From: Thermoplasmata archaeon
Lineage (GTDB): Archaea > Thermoplasmatota > Thermoplasmata > Lutacidiplasmatales > UBA184
Direction of reading: 5' to 3'
Length of the DNA: 64,000 nucleotides
NCBI GenBank assembly: GCA_021844945.1
Contig: JAKBSJ010000001.1
Location: forward strand, 186,001 to 250,000
Numbering within the stretch: position 1 is the stretch's first letter; each line of letters opens with the position of its first letter. A program made the position numbers and the translations under genes. The notes below the pieces were generated by a model. The model was not told the DNA's origin. It ran no database searches and saw nothing but the letters and a program-made list of their open reading frames with translations. Of the stretch, positions 35,710 to 44,038 are shown in pieces.

Positions 35710-35764
35710 GACTGGCTACGGGGCCGGTCGAAGGGTTCCTAAACCCCCACCGCCATGGGGGTCC

Positions 35765-35983
35765 ATGGCTGCGGCTGCAATGTCGCCCAACCCCGAGAAC
35801 CCGATCGAGGACGTGCTGAAGGCGTTGACCGACCGCGAGAGCGATCTGGAACTCAAACTGGACGGCGTCGAGATCCAGTTCCCGTTCCTAAGGGACCCGC
35901 TGAGGGTCCGGGGGACCCTCACGCTCCGCCTCAACATGCGCGAGGTCCCTCCGAGCGGCCCGCGCGGCCGCCGGCGGGCCTAG
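35765..35983 (+). CDS. Small conserved-looking protein, unknown function
   Basis: The 72-residue product begins at ATG 35765 (a second ATG is at 35780). It contains a hydrophilic helix IEDVLKALTDRESDLE, a beta segment LKLDGVEIQFPFLRDP, and a strand GTLTLRLNMRE, suggesting a compact beta-rich fold. A CTAAAC box lies about 29 bases upstream. I recognise no family. It sits between the lipB-SDR operon and the convergent VIT1-like gene. Confidence 0.6.
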   Translation: MAAAAMSPNPENPIEDVLKALTDRESDLELKLDGVEIQFPFLRDPLRVRGTLTLRLNMREVPPSGPRGRRRA

Positions 35984-36014
35984 CGCGACCCGCGCACGGG
36001 GTCCCCGACGGGGC

Positions 36015-36746
36015 CTAGACCCCGAACGTGCTGTGGATCCCGACTCCGACCAAGTAGCCGGCCAGTCCTGCCGCCAGCCCGATCACCAGCATCCGCAGGC
36101 CGGCTCTCCACACTGATCCGACCGTCGTCCGTGCCTCATACCACCCGACCGCGAACAGCATCCCGGCAGCTAGGACGACCGCGGCAATCGCGGCCGAAGC
36201 GACGTCGGTCGTCACGAAGAACGGAAGGACCGGGATTACCGATCCCACCGCCGTGGCGAGACCCACGATCATCGCGCTGCGCGCCGGCTGGGACTCCGCG
36301 ACCGGCGCAAGGTGAAGTTCGAAGGCCATCATCAGATCGAGCCATGCTTTCGGCTTCGCGACGATCTGGTCGAGGAGCTTCTCGCGCTCCTCCCCTTCGA
36401 ATCCCCAGTTCGCGAGGATGTCGCTGACCTCCTTGCGCTCAGAGCCGGGGATGTGCTCCATCTCCCAGATCTCCTTGCGCTGTTCGCTCAGGTAGAGCTG
36501 CCGGCGCGCGCGGGTCGAGGTGTACGCCACTGCGCCCATCGAGATGGTCTCGGCGGCGAGGGCGGCGATCGTCGCAATGAGGATGACGCCCCGGGTCTGG
36601 CCCGAGCTCGCGAGACCGAGCAAGATGCCCAGAACGTTGACGAGGCCGTCCTGGCTGCCGAGGATGAAGTCGCTGAGCAGACCGGTGGAACCGGCGTGGT
36701 GCTCCTCGGCTTCGGCTTCCACGCTTCGCGGCCGGATCCGAAACAC
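36015..36746 (-). CDS. VIT1/CCC1-family Fe/Mn transporter
   Basis: VIT-family proteins carry Fe2+ or Mn2+ across membranes. The 243-residue product has TM1 with DFILGSQDGLVNVLGILLG at about residues 25-43 and TM2 with MGAVAYTSTRARRQLY. The cytoplasmic metal-binding hydrophilic region with Glu-rich helices spans about 85-140, and three C-terminal helices follow. The GTG at 36746 lies 26 bases after a GTTAAC box, so it is probably leaderless. Confidence 0.9.
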   Translation of the reverse strand: MFRIRPRSVEAEAEEHHAGSTGLLSDFILGSQDGLVNVLGILLGLASSGQTRGVILIATIAALAAETISMGAVAYTSTRARRQLYLSEQRKEIWEMEHIPGSERKEVSDILANWGFEGEEREKLLDQIVAKPKAWLDLMMAFELHLAPVAESQPARSAMIVGLATAVGSVIPVLPFFVTTDVASAAIAAVVLAAGMLFAVGWYEARTTVGSVWRAGLRMLVIGLAAGLAGYLVGVGIHSTFGV

Positions 36747-36796
36747 CGAGGAACGAGGCGGACGGCTACGTTAACCCTTCGCCCCGCGCTCGGCCG

Positions 36797-37804
36797 CTAC
36801 GGGGGCGGCCGGCTCTCGCGCCGCGCCTTCGCTTCCAGCCGCGCGACCTCGCGAGGGCGCACGACGCCCGCCGGGGTGACGAACCCGGTCACGTACTTCG
36901 CGGGAGTGACATCGAAGGCCGGGTTGCGCGCGGGACTTCCCCGGGGCGCGACCCGCACGTCGGTGAGTCGGAGCACCTCTTCGGGGTCGCGTTCTTCGAC
37001 CGGGATGTCCGCGCCGGTCGGACGACGGAAGTCGAACGTGGACCACGGTGCCGCCACATAGAACGGCACGCCGTTCTCGTGCGCGACCACAGCCTTTTCG
37101 TAGGTTCCGATCTTGTTGGCGAAGTCGCCGTTCCGCGCGATGCGATCCGCTCCGACCAGGACAGCGTCGACCTCATGGTGGCTCAGGTAGTAGCCCGCCG
37201 CGTTGTCCGCGATCACCGCATGGGCGATTCCTTCCCGAGCGAGCTCCCACGCCGTGAGGCGGGATCCCTGCAGGAGGGGTCGGGTCTCGTCGACGAAGAC
37301 GAAAAGCTTCGGGTTGGTCTCGTGGGCCACCCGGATCGGTGCGAGCGCGGTGCCCCATTTGACCGTCGCGAGAGCTCCGGCGTTACAATGGGTGAGCACC
37401 GTATGTGCGGAAGCCAAGAGCGGCGCCCCGGCCGTTCCGATGCGGTGGCACTCGTCGACCACTCGGGTCTCGTAGGCGCGCGCGGCTGCCTCCGGATCCT
37501 CGCCCCGGGCCCAAGCGGAGCGTACCGCTTCGATCCCGACGAAGAGGTCGAAGGCGGTAGGACGGGTCGAGCGAAGGAGCCGGGCTGCCTTCTCGGAGGT
37601 CCACCGAGGGGTGCGGGAGGCGAGGGCCATTCCGTAGGCCGCCGCTACCCCGATGGCGGGCGCGCCTCGCACGACCATCGTCCGTATCGCCTCGGCGACT
37701 TCGTCGACGCGCTTCAGGTGACGGAGAACCCTACGCGCCGGTAGCTCGCGCTGGTCGATCAGGTGGAGCGAGTGACCGCGGTACCAAAGGGCGCGGACCG
37801 GCAT
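36797..37804 (-). CDS. mtnA: S-methyl-5-thioribose-1-phosphate isomerase
   Basis: MtnA converts methylthioribose-1-phosphate to methylthioribulose-1-phosphate in methionine salvage. The 335-residue protein has RGAPAIGVAAAYG at about 46-58, the HCNAGALAT cysteine motif at about 138, TRPLLQGSRLTAWEL, and GADRIARNGDFANKIGTY with the catalytic Asp. These distinguish it from eIF2B-like ribose-1,5-bisphosphate isomerases. It is flanked by unrelated genes. Confidence 0.93.
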   Translation of the reverse strand: MPVRALWYRGHSLHLIDQRELPARRVLRHLKRVDEVAEAIRTMVVRGAPAIGVAAAYGMALASRTPRWTSEKAARLLRSTRPTAFDLFVGIEAVRSAWARGEDPEAAARAYETRVVDECHRIGTAGAPLLASAHTVLTHCNAGALATVKWGTALAPIRVAHETNPKLFVFVDETRPLLQGSRLTAWELAREGIAHAVIADNAAGYYLSHHEVDAVLVGADRIARNGDFANKIGTYEKAVVAHENGVPFYVAAPWSTFDFRRPTGADIPVEERDPEEVLRLTDVRVAPRGSPARNPAFDVTPAKYVTGFVTPAGVVRPREVARLEAKARRESRPPP

Positions 37805-37813
37805 GGAACGCCG

Positions 37814-38836
37814 TTAGGCCTCGAGCGAATGCATTAGCTCGATCCAGGGCGGGCCGACGATCTTCGGAGAACCGAGCGCCGCATCCAACGGTACTCCAAC
37901 GACCGACTCGCCGCGGAGGACCGCGACGTGCCCGTTTTTCCCCGCGCGGGCGAGATCGACCGCGGCCACACCGAGTCGCGTCGCGAGCAGGCGATCGAAC
38001 AAGGTGGGGGCGCCTCCGCGCTGGATGTGACCGATCTGCACGGACCGGGTCTCCACGCCCGTCGTCGATTCGATTCGGCGGGCGAGCTCGGCTCCGACCC
38101 CGCGCTCCCGCAGAAGTTCGTGACCGAACTCGTCGCGCGCACCCGCGGACCCGTGCGCGGTGCCGAGATCGATGCCCTCACTCGTGACCACCAGAGCGAA
38201 GCCGCGTGCGGCCACCGCGGCGCGGATCCTCCCCATCAATCGAGCTTCGTCGTACTCTTCCTCGGGGACCAGTGTCGCATCCGCGCCGCCGGCGATGCCG
38301 GTCGCGGCGGCAACCCAGCCCGCGTGCCGCCCCATGACCTCGAGCACGATGGCGCGGTGATGGCTCCGGGCAGTGTCGCGCAGCCGTTCCAAGGCATCGA
38401 CCGCGACGGTCGACGCGCTATCGAACCCGAACGTCCAGTCGGTGCCGTTTACGTCGTTGTCCATGGTCTTGGGAACGCCCACGACGCGACCCCCTCGTCG
38501 GAACAACTCCCGCGCGGCGCCGAGGGTATCGTCTCCGCCAATCGCGATCAGGTAATCGACGCCGGAGCGCGCGATCTCGACCGTGACCCGCTGGGCCCCT
38601 TCGGGTTTCGCGAACGGGTTCGTACGCGAGCTTCCTAGGATCGTTCCCCCCGTGCCGATGATTCCCTGAACGTCGGCGGGGGTGAGCGGACGGCTGGCCC
38701 CGTCCCGGACGCCCTTCCAGCCGTCCAGGAACCCGACGGCCGTGTCGCCACCCGCGGCGGCACGAAGGACGACCGCACGGATTGCGGCGTTGAGGCCAGG
38801 ACAATCGCCCCCGCCGGTAAGGACCCCGAACTTCAC
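37814..38836 (-). CDS. pfkA: 6-phosphofructokinase, pyrophosphate-type signature
   Basis: PFK phosphorylates fructose-6-phosphate. The 340-residue protein has FGVLTGGGDCPGLNAAIR, then IGGDDTLGAA and VGVPKTMDND with the following GTDWTFGFDSA. In PFK-A enzymes the residue after GGD (Asp instead of Gly) and the Lys in PKTxDND are diagnostic of pyrophosphate-dependent or group III enzymes. The catalytic Asp is in TMDND, and HIQRGGAPT is present. The start GTG 38836 overlaps the stop of the upstream M24 peptidase gene (GTGA). Confidence 0.92.
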   Translation of the reverse strand: MKFGVLTGGGDCPGLNAAIRAVVLRAAAGGDTAVGFLDGWKGVRDGASRPLTPADVQGIIGTGGTILGSSRTNPFAKPEGAQRVTVEIARSGVDYLIAIGGDDTLGAARELFRRGGRVVGVPKTMDNDVNGTDWTFGFDSASTVAVDALERLRDTARSHHRAIVLEVMGRHAGWVAAATGIAGGADATLVPEEEYDEARLMGRIRAAVAARGFALVVTSEGIDLGTAHGSAGARDEFGHELLRERGVGAELARRIESTTGVETRSVQIGHIQRGGAPTLFDRLLATRLGVAAVDLARAGKNGHVAVLRGESVVGVPLDAALGSPKIVGPPWIELMHSLEA

Positions 38837-39954
38837 GCGGCGACCTCGTGATAGCCCCGTGGGGCGGTGGTGAGGAATCGATAGCCCGTTTTGGTGACGA
38901 GGACGTCGTCCTCGATGCGGACCCCGCCGTGCCCCGGAAGATAGATCCCCGGCTCGACCGTCATGACCATCCCCTCCTCGAGGAGGTCCTCCGTCCGGTC
39001 GTTCATGCCCCAGCCGTCGTGCACGCGAAGACCGATCGAGTGACCCAACCCGTGCGTGAAGCGTCCCTTCCACGGAGAAGCGTCGATGACGCGCTGCGCT
39101 GCGAGATGCAGTTCCTTCGCCGCGACGCCGGCGCGGATCAGCGCGAGAGCGGCCTGCTGGGCTTCCTCGACCTTGTCGTGGACGGCTTTGAGTTCGTCGT
39201 CGCGCCGGCCGAAGTGGAACGAGCGTGTGATATCGCTCGCGTAGCGTTCGTAGTAGGCTCCGAAGTCACAAACGATCGAGTCCCCGCTTCGCAGCTTGCG
39301 GTTCCCGGCAAAGTAGTGGGGCTCGGCGCTGTTCGGCCCAAAGCCGACGATCGTGGAGAACGAGGGGCCGGACGCGCCGTGATGCATCATCCGGTAGTTC
39401 ATCTCGGTCGCGACCGAGAGCTCGACGACTCCCTCCTTGAGCAGGGTAGGGATCTCGTTCGCCACCTTCGAACCGATCTCGCCGGCCCTCGCGAGCCGCT
39501 CGATCTCGGCGGCGTCCTTGGTCATGCGCGCTCTGCGGACGGGCGCGCTCACGTCGATCCACGAAGCGCCCGGGAGCACCTTCGTGAGTCGTTCGTACGT
39601 CGCGTGCGTGATCTCCGTGTGGTGGAGCCCGATGGTGCCGGAAGCGCCGAGGTGCTTCTTCAACTCGTCGTCGACCTCCGACGCGCTGCGGAATTCGTGG
39701 ATCCGGATGTGGGGGTCGTTCTTCGCAGCGCTCCGCGCCGTTTCCGCCTCAAGCACCGAGGACCAGACATCCACCTCGCCGTCCGGGTGGGCGACCGCGA
39801 TCGAACCCTCGAACAGACCACTGGGGACGTCGAAGATCCAGAAGAAGGCCCCGTCCAGGTGCGGGTCGACCGAGTTCGCGAAGACGATCGCATCTGGCGC
39901 GGGGTCGGTCAATCCGAACAGCTTCTCGACGCGTGCCTTCATGGCGGAAGCCAC
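38833..39954 (-). CDS. pepQ: M24-family Xaa-Pro aminopeptidase
   Basis: M24 peptidases remove N-terminal residues before proline or act on Xaa-Pro dipeptides using two metal ions. The 373-residue protein has an N-terminal creatinase-like domain and a pita-bread catalytic domain. Metal ligands are visible in CDFGAYYERYASDITRSF (two Asp), THGLGHSIGLRVHD (His), EPGIYLPGHGG and RIEDDVLV (Glu). ATG 39954 is taken as start. It is translationally coupled to the downstream PFK gene without an obvious metabolic link. Confidence 0.9.
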   Translation of the reverse strand: MASAMKARVEKLFGLTDPAPDAIVFANSVDPHLDGAFFWIFDVPSGLFEGSIAVAHPDGEVDVWSSVLEAETARSAAKNDPHIRIHEFRSASEVDDELKKHLGASGTIGLHHTEITHATYERLTKVLPGASWIDVSAPVRRARMTKDAAEIERLARAGEIGSKVANEIPTLLKEGVVELSVATEMNYRMMHHGASGPSFSTIVGFGPNSAEPHYFAGNRKLRSGDSIVCDFGAYYERYASDITRSFHFGRRDDELKAVHDKVEEAQQAALALIRAGVAAKELHLAAQRVIDASPWKGRFTHGLGHSIGLRVHDGWGMNDRTEDLLEEGMVMTVEPGIYLPGHGGVRIEDDVLVTKTGYRFLTTAPRGYHEVAA

Positions 39955-39967
39955 GGTCGGGAGCGTT

Positions 39968-41452
39968 TCAAGGTTTTCGGCCGTCGGAGGCCCCGCCCGG
40001 CGGGAGTCCGTCCGCCCGCAGGTCCTTCCAGGAGAGCAGCGGGTGCCGGGCGCACTCGACCTCGTCGATGCGGCTCACCGAGGTGGCCGTCGGGGCCGCC
40101 CGAAGGTGTTCGTCCGTGTCGTCCAATGCACGTTCGAACGCCGCCACGTACTCGTCCAACGCCCGACGGCTCTCGGTCTCGGGGAGCTCGACCATCAGGG
40201 CTTCGGGCACGATCGTCGGGAAGTAGACCGTCGGGGCATGCACCCCTTCGTCCAAGAGCCGTTTCGCGAGATCGAGCGTGCGGACTCCGCGCGATAGGAG
40301 CGGTTCTCCCGAGAGGAGGAACTCGTGCTTCACCAGCGGACGGAACGGGCGAGGCAGCCGCTTCCCCAGTCGAGCGGCCACGTAGTTCGAGTTGAGGACC
40401 GCCCTTCGGGCGACGTGCGTCAGTCCCTCCTCGCCGTGGATCAGGGCGAAGACGAACGCGCGCAGGTCGAGGCCGAAGTTTCCCGGCCCACTACGGACCT
40501 TCCCGATCGACTTCGGCCGGTCGTAATCGAGGCGGAACTTGCGGCCCGACTTCACCACGCGGGGAATGGGGAGGTACGGTGCGAGGGTTGCGTTCGCGGC
40601 GAGGACCCCCGCGCCGGGGCCCCCGCCGCCGTGCGGGGTGGCGAACGTCTTGTGAAGATTCAGGTGAGCCACGTCGAACCCCATCTTCCCCGGATGCGTG
40701 ATCCCTAGGATCGCGTTCAGGTTCGCCCCATCGTAGTAGAGCATCCCGCCCGCGCGGTGCACCGTTTCGGCGATCTCGAGGATATCGCTCTCGAAGAGGC
40801 CGGCGGTGTTCGGGTTCGTCAGCATGAAGCAGGCCGTCGTGTCCGAGACCGCCGCTCGCAGGGCGTCGACGTCCACGCATCCGCTCTTGGACGGGAGCTC
40901 GCGGGTCGTAAAGCCGGCCATCGTCGCGGAAGCGGGGTTGGTCCCGTGAGCGGTATCCGGAAGAAGGACCTCCGTCCTCTGACCAAGCTCGCCTTTGTCC
41001 CGGAAGTACGCGCGGATCATCAGCAGGGCGGAGTACTCCCCGTGCGCTCCTGCGGCGGGCTGCAGGGAGATCTCGGGCATGCCGGTGATGCGGCTCAGCA
41101 TCCGTTCGAGCCGCCAGATGATCTCGAGGGCCCCTTGAACGGTCTCGACCGGCTGTTCCGGGTGGAGCTCCGTGGCGGTCTTCCGCCGCGCAATCACTTC
41201 CGAGACCCGCGGGTTGTACTTCATCGTGCACGAGCCGAGAGGATAGGTCACGGTCTCGATGCCGAAGTTCATCTGGCTGAGTCGGGTGTAGTGCCGAAGG
41301 ACCTCGAGCTCGCTCAGTTCGGGCCACCGAAGGGCTTCCTTCCGGGTCCATCGGTCGGGAACGCCCGAAATCGAGGGAGCCCGCCCGGTGGGGGCGCTCG
41401 CGGAGAGCTCCCAAATGGGAGGCTCGTCCCACCGGGCCTGACGGAAGGTCAC
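39968..41452 (-). CDS. gcvPB: Glycine dehydrogenase (decarboxylating) subunit 2
   Basis: GcvPB is the PLP-bearing half of the split P-protein of the glycine cleavage system. The 494-residue protein contains YPLGSCTMKYNPRVSE, AGAHGEYSALLMIR, PDTAHGTNPAS and the PLP lysine motif NLHKTFATPHGGGGPG at about residue 270. The GTG start overlaps the gcvPA stop (GTGA), so the two subunits are coupled. Partner proteins GcvT and GcvH are not in the window; the lpdA gene at 32743 could supply the L-protein. Confidence 0.96.
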   Translation of the reverse strand: MTFRQARWDEPPIWELSASAPTGRAPSISGVPDRWTRKEALRWPELSELEVLRHYTRLSQMNFGIETVTYPLGSCTMKYNPRVSEVIARRKTATELHPEQPVETVQGALEIIWRLERMLSRITGMPEISLQPAAGAHGEYSALLMIRAYFRDKGELGQRTEVLLPDTAHGTNPASATMAGFTTRELPSKSGCVDVDALRAAVSDTTACFMLTNPNTAGLFESDILEIAETVHRAGGMLYYDGANLNAILGITHPGKMGFDVAHLNLHKTFATPHGGGGPGAGVLAANATLAPYLPIPRVVKSGRKFRLDYDRPKSIGKVRSGPGNFGLDLRAFVFALIHGEEGLTHVARRAVLNSNYVAARLGKRLPRPFRPLVKHEFLLSGEPLLSRGVRTLDLAKRLLDEGVHAPTVYFPTIVPEALMVELPETESRRALDEYVAAFERALDDTDEHLRAAPTATSVSRIDEVECARHPLLSWKDLRADGLPPGGASDGRKP

Positions 41453-42831
41453 TTCGATCCTCCCGTCGAGGCGAGAGCAGAGCTCGCGGCCGAAACGAGC
41501 TTCGCAATGGCCTTGTCGTCTACGGTCTCGGTGGCGGAAACGAGGATGCGTTCGGGCTGATCCGGTGCACCCGGGCGCGGATCCCGCAAGGGAACGCCTC
41601 CCAGAACCCCTCGCTTGCGAAGCCGCTCGAGGAATTCCGATGCCGTTCCCCGGGTGAGCTCGATCGTGAAGTCCGAAAGGTAGGGGGCCTCGAATCGGGG
41701 ACTTCGCAGACCATCGAGGCCGGCGAGCGCGCTGGCGATCGTTCGCGCCCTTTCCGCCAGGCCGCGCTGAAGTTCGGCCAGCCCCCGAGGCCCGACCACG
41801 CTCGCGTAGACCACGAACGCGAGCGCGATGAGGGACTCATTCGTGCAGATGTTCGATGTGGCTCGGGACCTTCGAATGTGCTGCTCTCGCGTCTGCAGCG
41901 TGAGGGCGTAGGCCCGCCGTCCGTCCTTGTCATGGGTCGCGCCGACGATGCGGCCCGGTGAAAGGCGGACGAAATCCTTTCGGCAGGCGAACAGCCCAAC
42001 GCCGGGTCCACCGTACGACGGTGGTATCCCGAAGCTCTGTCCCTCTCCGACCACGATGTCCGCGCCGTAGTGGGCGGGAGGTTCGAGCACCGTCAAGGCG
42101 AGCGGGTCGGCCCGGACGATGAGAGGAAGGTCTCCAACGGTCGACCGAAGTTCGAAGAGGTGATCGTCCAAGTGGCCGAACCCATTCGGCACGTCGGCAA
42201 GCACTCCGAAAACGTCCCCTGTACGGACCTCTTCCGCGATCCGACCGAGGTCGATGAGACCGGTCCGCTCTTCGAAAGGGATCTCGACGACCGTAAGGCC
42301 GGGCCCGGTTGCGTAGTTCGATAGCACGCTTCTCTCCTCCCAAGGCAGGCTCGCCGGGACGAGAAACCTCCTCCCTTCGTGGACCCGTCGGGCCAAGAGG
42401 AGCGCCTCGCCGCTCGCCGTTGCACCGTCGTAGAGCGATGCGTTCGCGACATCGAGCCCGGTGAGCTCGACCCAGAGGCTCTGGAACTCGAAGAGCGCCT
42501 GGAGCATCCCTTGGCTGGCCTCGGCCTGGTAGGGCGTGTAGGAGGTATAGAACTCGCTGCGTTGAAGGATACTGTCCACGGCGGCCGGGAAGTAGCGGGT
42601 CGCGAACCTGCCTCCGAGGAAGTTGGCGAAACGGGAGAAAGGACGGTTCCGATCGAGGATCTTGTCGACCGCCCGCACGGCCTCTCCCTCCTCTTGCGCG
42701 GTTCCGATTCCGAGGCGGCCGATGCGCGCCTTTCGAGGGACGTCGCTGTACAGCTCGTCCGAGGTGGTAAGGCCGATGGCCCGGAGCATCTCCTCTTCGT
42801 CGCGCTGAGAATCCGGAATCCAGCGGACCAC
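41449..42831 (-). CDS. gcvPA: Glycine dehydrogenase (decarboxylating) subunit 1
   Basis: GcvPA is the N-terminal half of the P-protein. The 460-residue product starts with the family's typical RWIPDSQRDEEEML. FANFLGGRFATRYFPAAVD, YTPYQAEASQGMLQALFEFQ, NASLYDGATASGEA and TREQHIRRSRATSNICTNE follow. GTG 42831 is chosen because it places the conserved WIP segment at the N-terminus; a longer frame reaches 42897. It is divergent from a NOG1-type GTPase gene. Confidence 0.95.
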   Translation of the reverse strand: MVRWIPDSQRDEEEMLRAIGLTTSDELYSDVPRKARIGRLGIGTAQEEGEAVRAVDKILDRNRPFSRFANFLGGRFATRYFPAAVDSILQRSEFYTSYTPYQAEASQGMLQALFEFQSLWVELTGLDVANASLYDGATASGEALLLARRVHEGRRFLVPASLPWEERSVLSNYATGPGLTVVEIPFEERTGLIDLGRIAEEVRTGDVFGVLADVPNGFGHLDDHLFELRSTVGDLPLIVRADPLALTVLEPPAHYGADIVVGEGQSFGIPPSYGGPGVGLFACRKDFVRLSPGRIVGATHDKDGRRAYALTLQTREQHIRRSRATSNICTNESLIALAFVVYASVVGPRGLAELQRGLAERARTIASALAGLDGLRSPRFEAPYLSDFTIELTRGTASEFLERLRKRGVLGGVPLRDPRPGAPDQPERILVSATETVDDKAIAKLVSAASSALASTGGSK

Positions 42832-42934
42832 CGTGCTCCCCGACAGGGTGTGGAGCGCTGGTTCCCCAAAAAGACTACGTGCCTCGGCCCTGCGCAACCG
42901 TTACGGCCGTCGGGCGGCCTACTCCTCGACACTC

Positions 42935-44038
42935 ATGCCAGCCCGAAACCGACTCCTTCGTCATCCGCCTCGCAAGGCCGCGTCGCCGGCTCCACGCTCC
43001 GTAGAGATCCTGGACGTTGCCTTCCACCGCGCGTCGCTCGCCACCCCCAAAGGCTCGAGCAAGTCAGAACGGGATCGTCGCCGCGCTCAGCTGAAGATCA
43101 TCCGCAGCGGCGCGACGGTTCAACGGCAGCTCCGTTCGATCACGGGGTCGTTTCACCGTCCCGGGTTAACGGAGTTCGAACACTCCCTCGTCCAGACGCG
43201 GTTCGGAGATGGCACCTTTGAACGCGCGATGGCGCGTGTCGCCCGCGCGATCGAACGCATCCGGGGGCTCCAACGCGAGTCCGAGCGGTCCCTTCGCGGC
43301 GCATCCGGGCCGGACGAGATTGGGACGGAGGTTCGTCGGTTCTATGGCCGGCTCTCGAGCCACGTGCGGGAGATCGACGCCGACCTCTCACGACTCGAAG
43401 AGATCCGAAGATTTCTGCGGTCCCGACCGCATCTCGAGCCTTCCGCTCCGACCGTGGTTGTCGCGGGGTTCCCCAACGTCGGAAAGTCCGCGCTGGTCGG
43501 GAAGCTCTCCTCGGCCCGGCCGCGCGTCGCGGACTTCCCGTTCACCACGCTCTCCATCGAGGTCGGCCACGCCGACCTGGGGTTCGACCGATGGCAGGTT
43601 CTCGACACGCCGGGGGTGCTCGGTCGCCGCCGACGTGCCAATCCCGCCGAACGGGAAGCGGTCACGGCCGTGGAGAAGGGTGCCCAGGTGGTCGTATTCG
43701 TCATCGACCCTACCGAGAGCTGTGGCTATCCGATGGCCGATCAGGAAGCCCTGCTCGATCGCTGGCGGCGCGAACTTCCCGGGCGACCGATCATCGTGGT
43801 CGAGTCGAAGTCAGATCTCGTCCCGGACCGGGTGACCGATCGTATGCGGGTCTCGGCCGTTTCCGATGACGGAATCGAAGAGCTCCGCCAGGCGATTCGC
43901 GCTGCGGCGCCGATGCGGCCCTTGCCTCCCGAGTCGACGGACGATCTGGACGAGGCTCCGAAGGCGAATGTTCGCAAGCGACCCTCGCGCCCCCGTCGCG
44001 GCGAGGACGACTCCCGCGTGCGCGCGTACGGATCCTAA
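42935..44038 (+). CDS. NOG1-family GTPase
   Basis: NOG1/Obg-related GTPases act in large ribosomal subunit assembly. The 367-residue protein has the NOG1 N-terminal helical domain (VEILDVAFHRAS). Its G1 loop is GFPNVGKSALVGKL at about residues 175-188, switch region PFTTLSIEVGH, and G3 DTPG at about 221. The G4 motif reads SKSD instead of NKxD, so guanine specificity may be relaxed. A basic C-terminal tail (RKRPSRPRRGE) probably contacts rRNA. The ATG at 42935 is preferred over the open upstream frame. Confidence 0.92.
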   Translation: MPARNRLLRHPPRKAASPAPRSVEILDVAFHRASLATPKGSSKSERDRRRAQLKIIRSGATVQRQLRSITGSFHRPGLTEFEHSLVQTRFGDGTFERAMARVARAIERIRGLQRESERSLRGASGPDEIGTEVRRFYGRLSSHVREIDADLSRLEEIRRFLRSRPHLEPSAPTVVVAGFPNVGKSALVGKLSSARPRVADFPFTTLSIEVGHADLGFDRWQVLDTPGVLGRRRRANPAEREAVTAVEKGAQVVVFVIDPTESCGYPMADQEALLDRWRRELPGRPIIVVESKSDLVPDRVTDRMRVSAVSDDGIEELRQAIRAAAPMRPLPPESTDDLDEAPKANVRKRPSRPRRGEDDSRVRAYGS

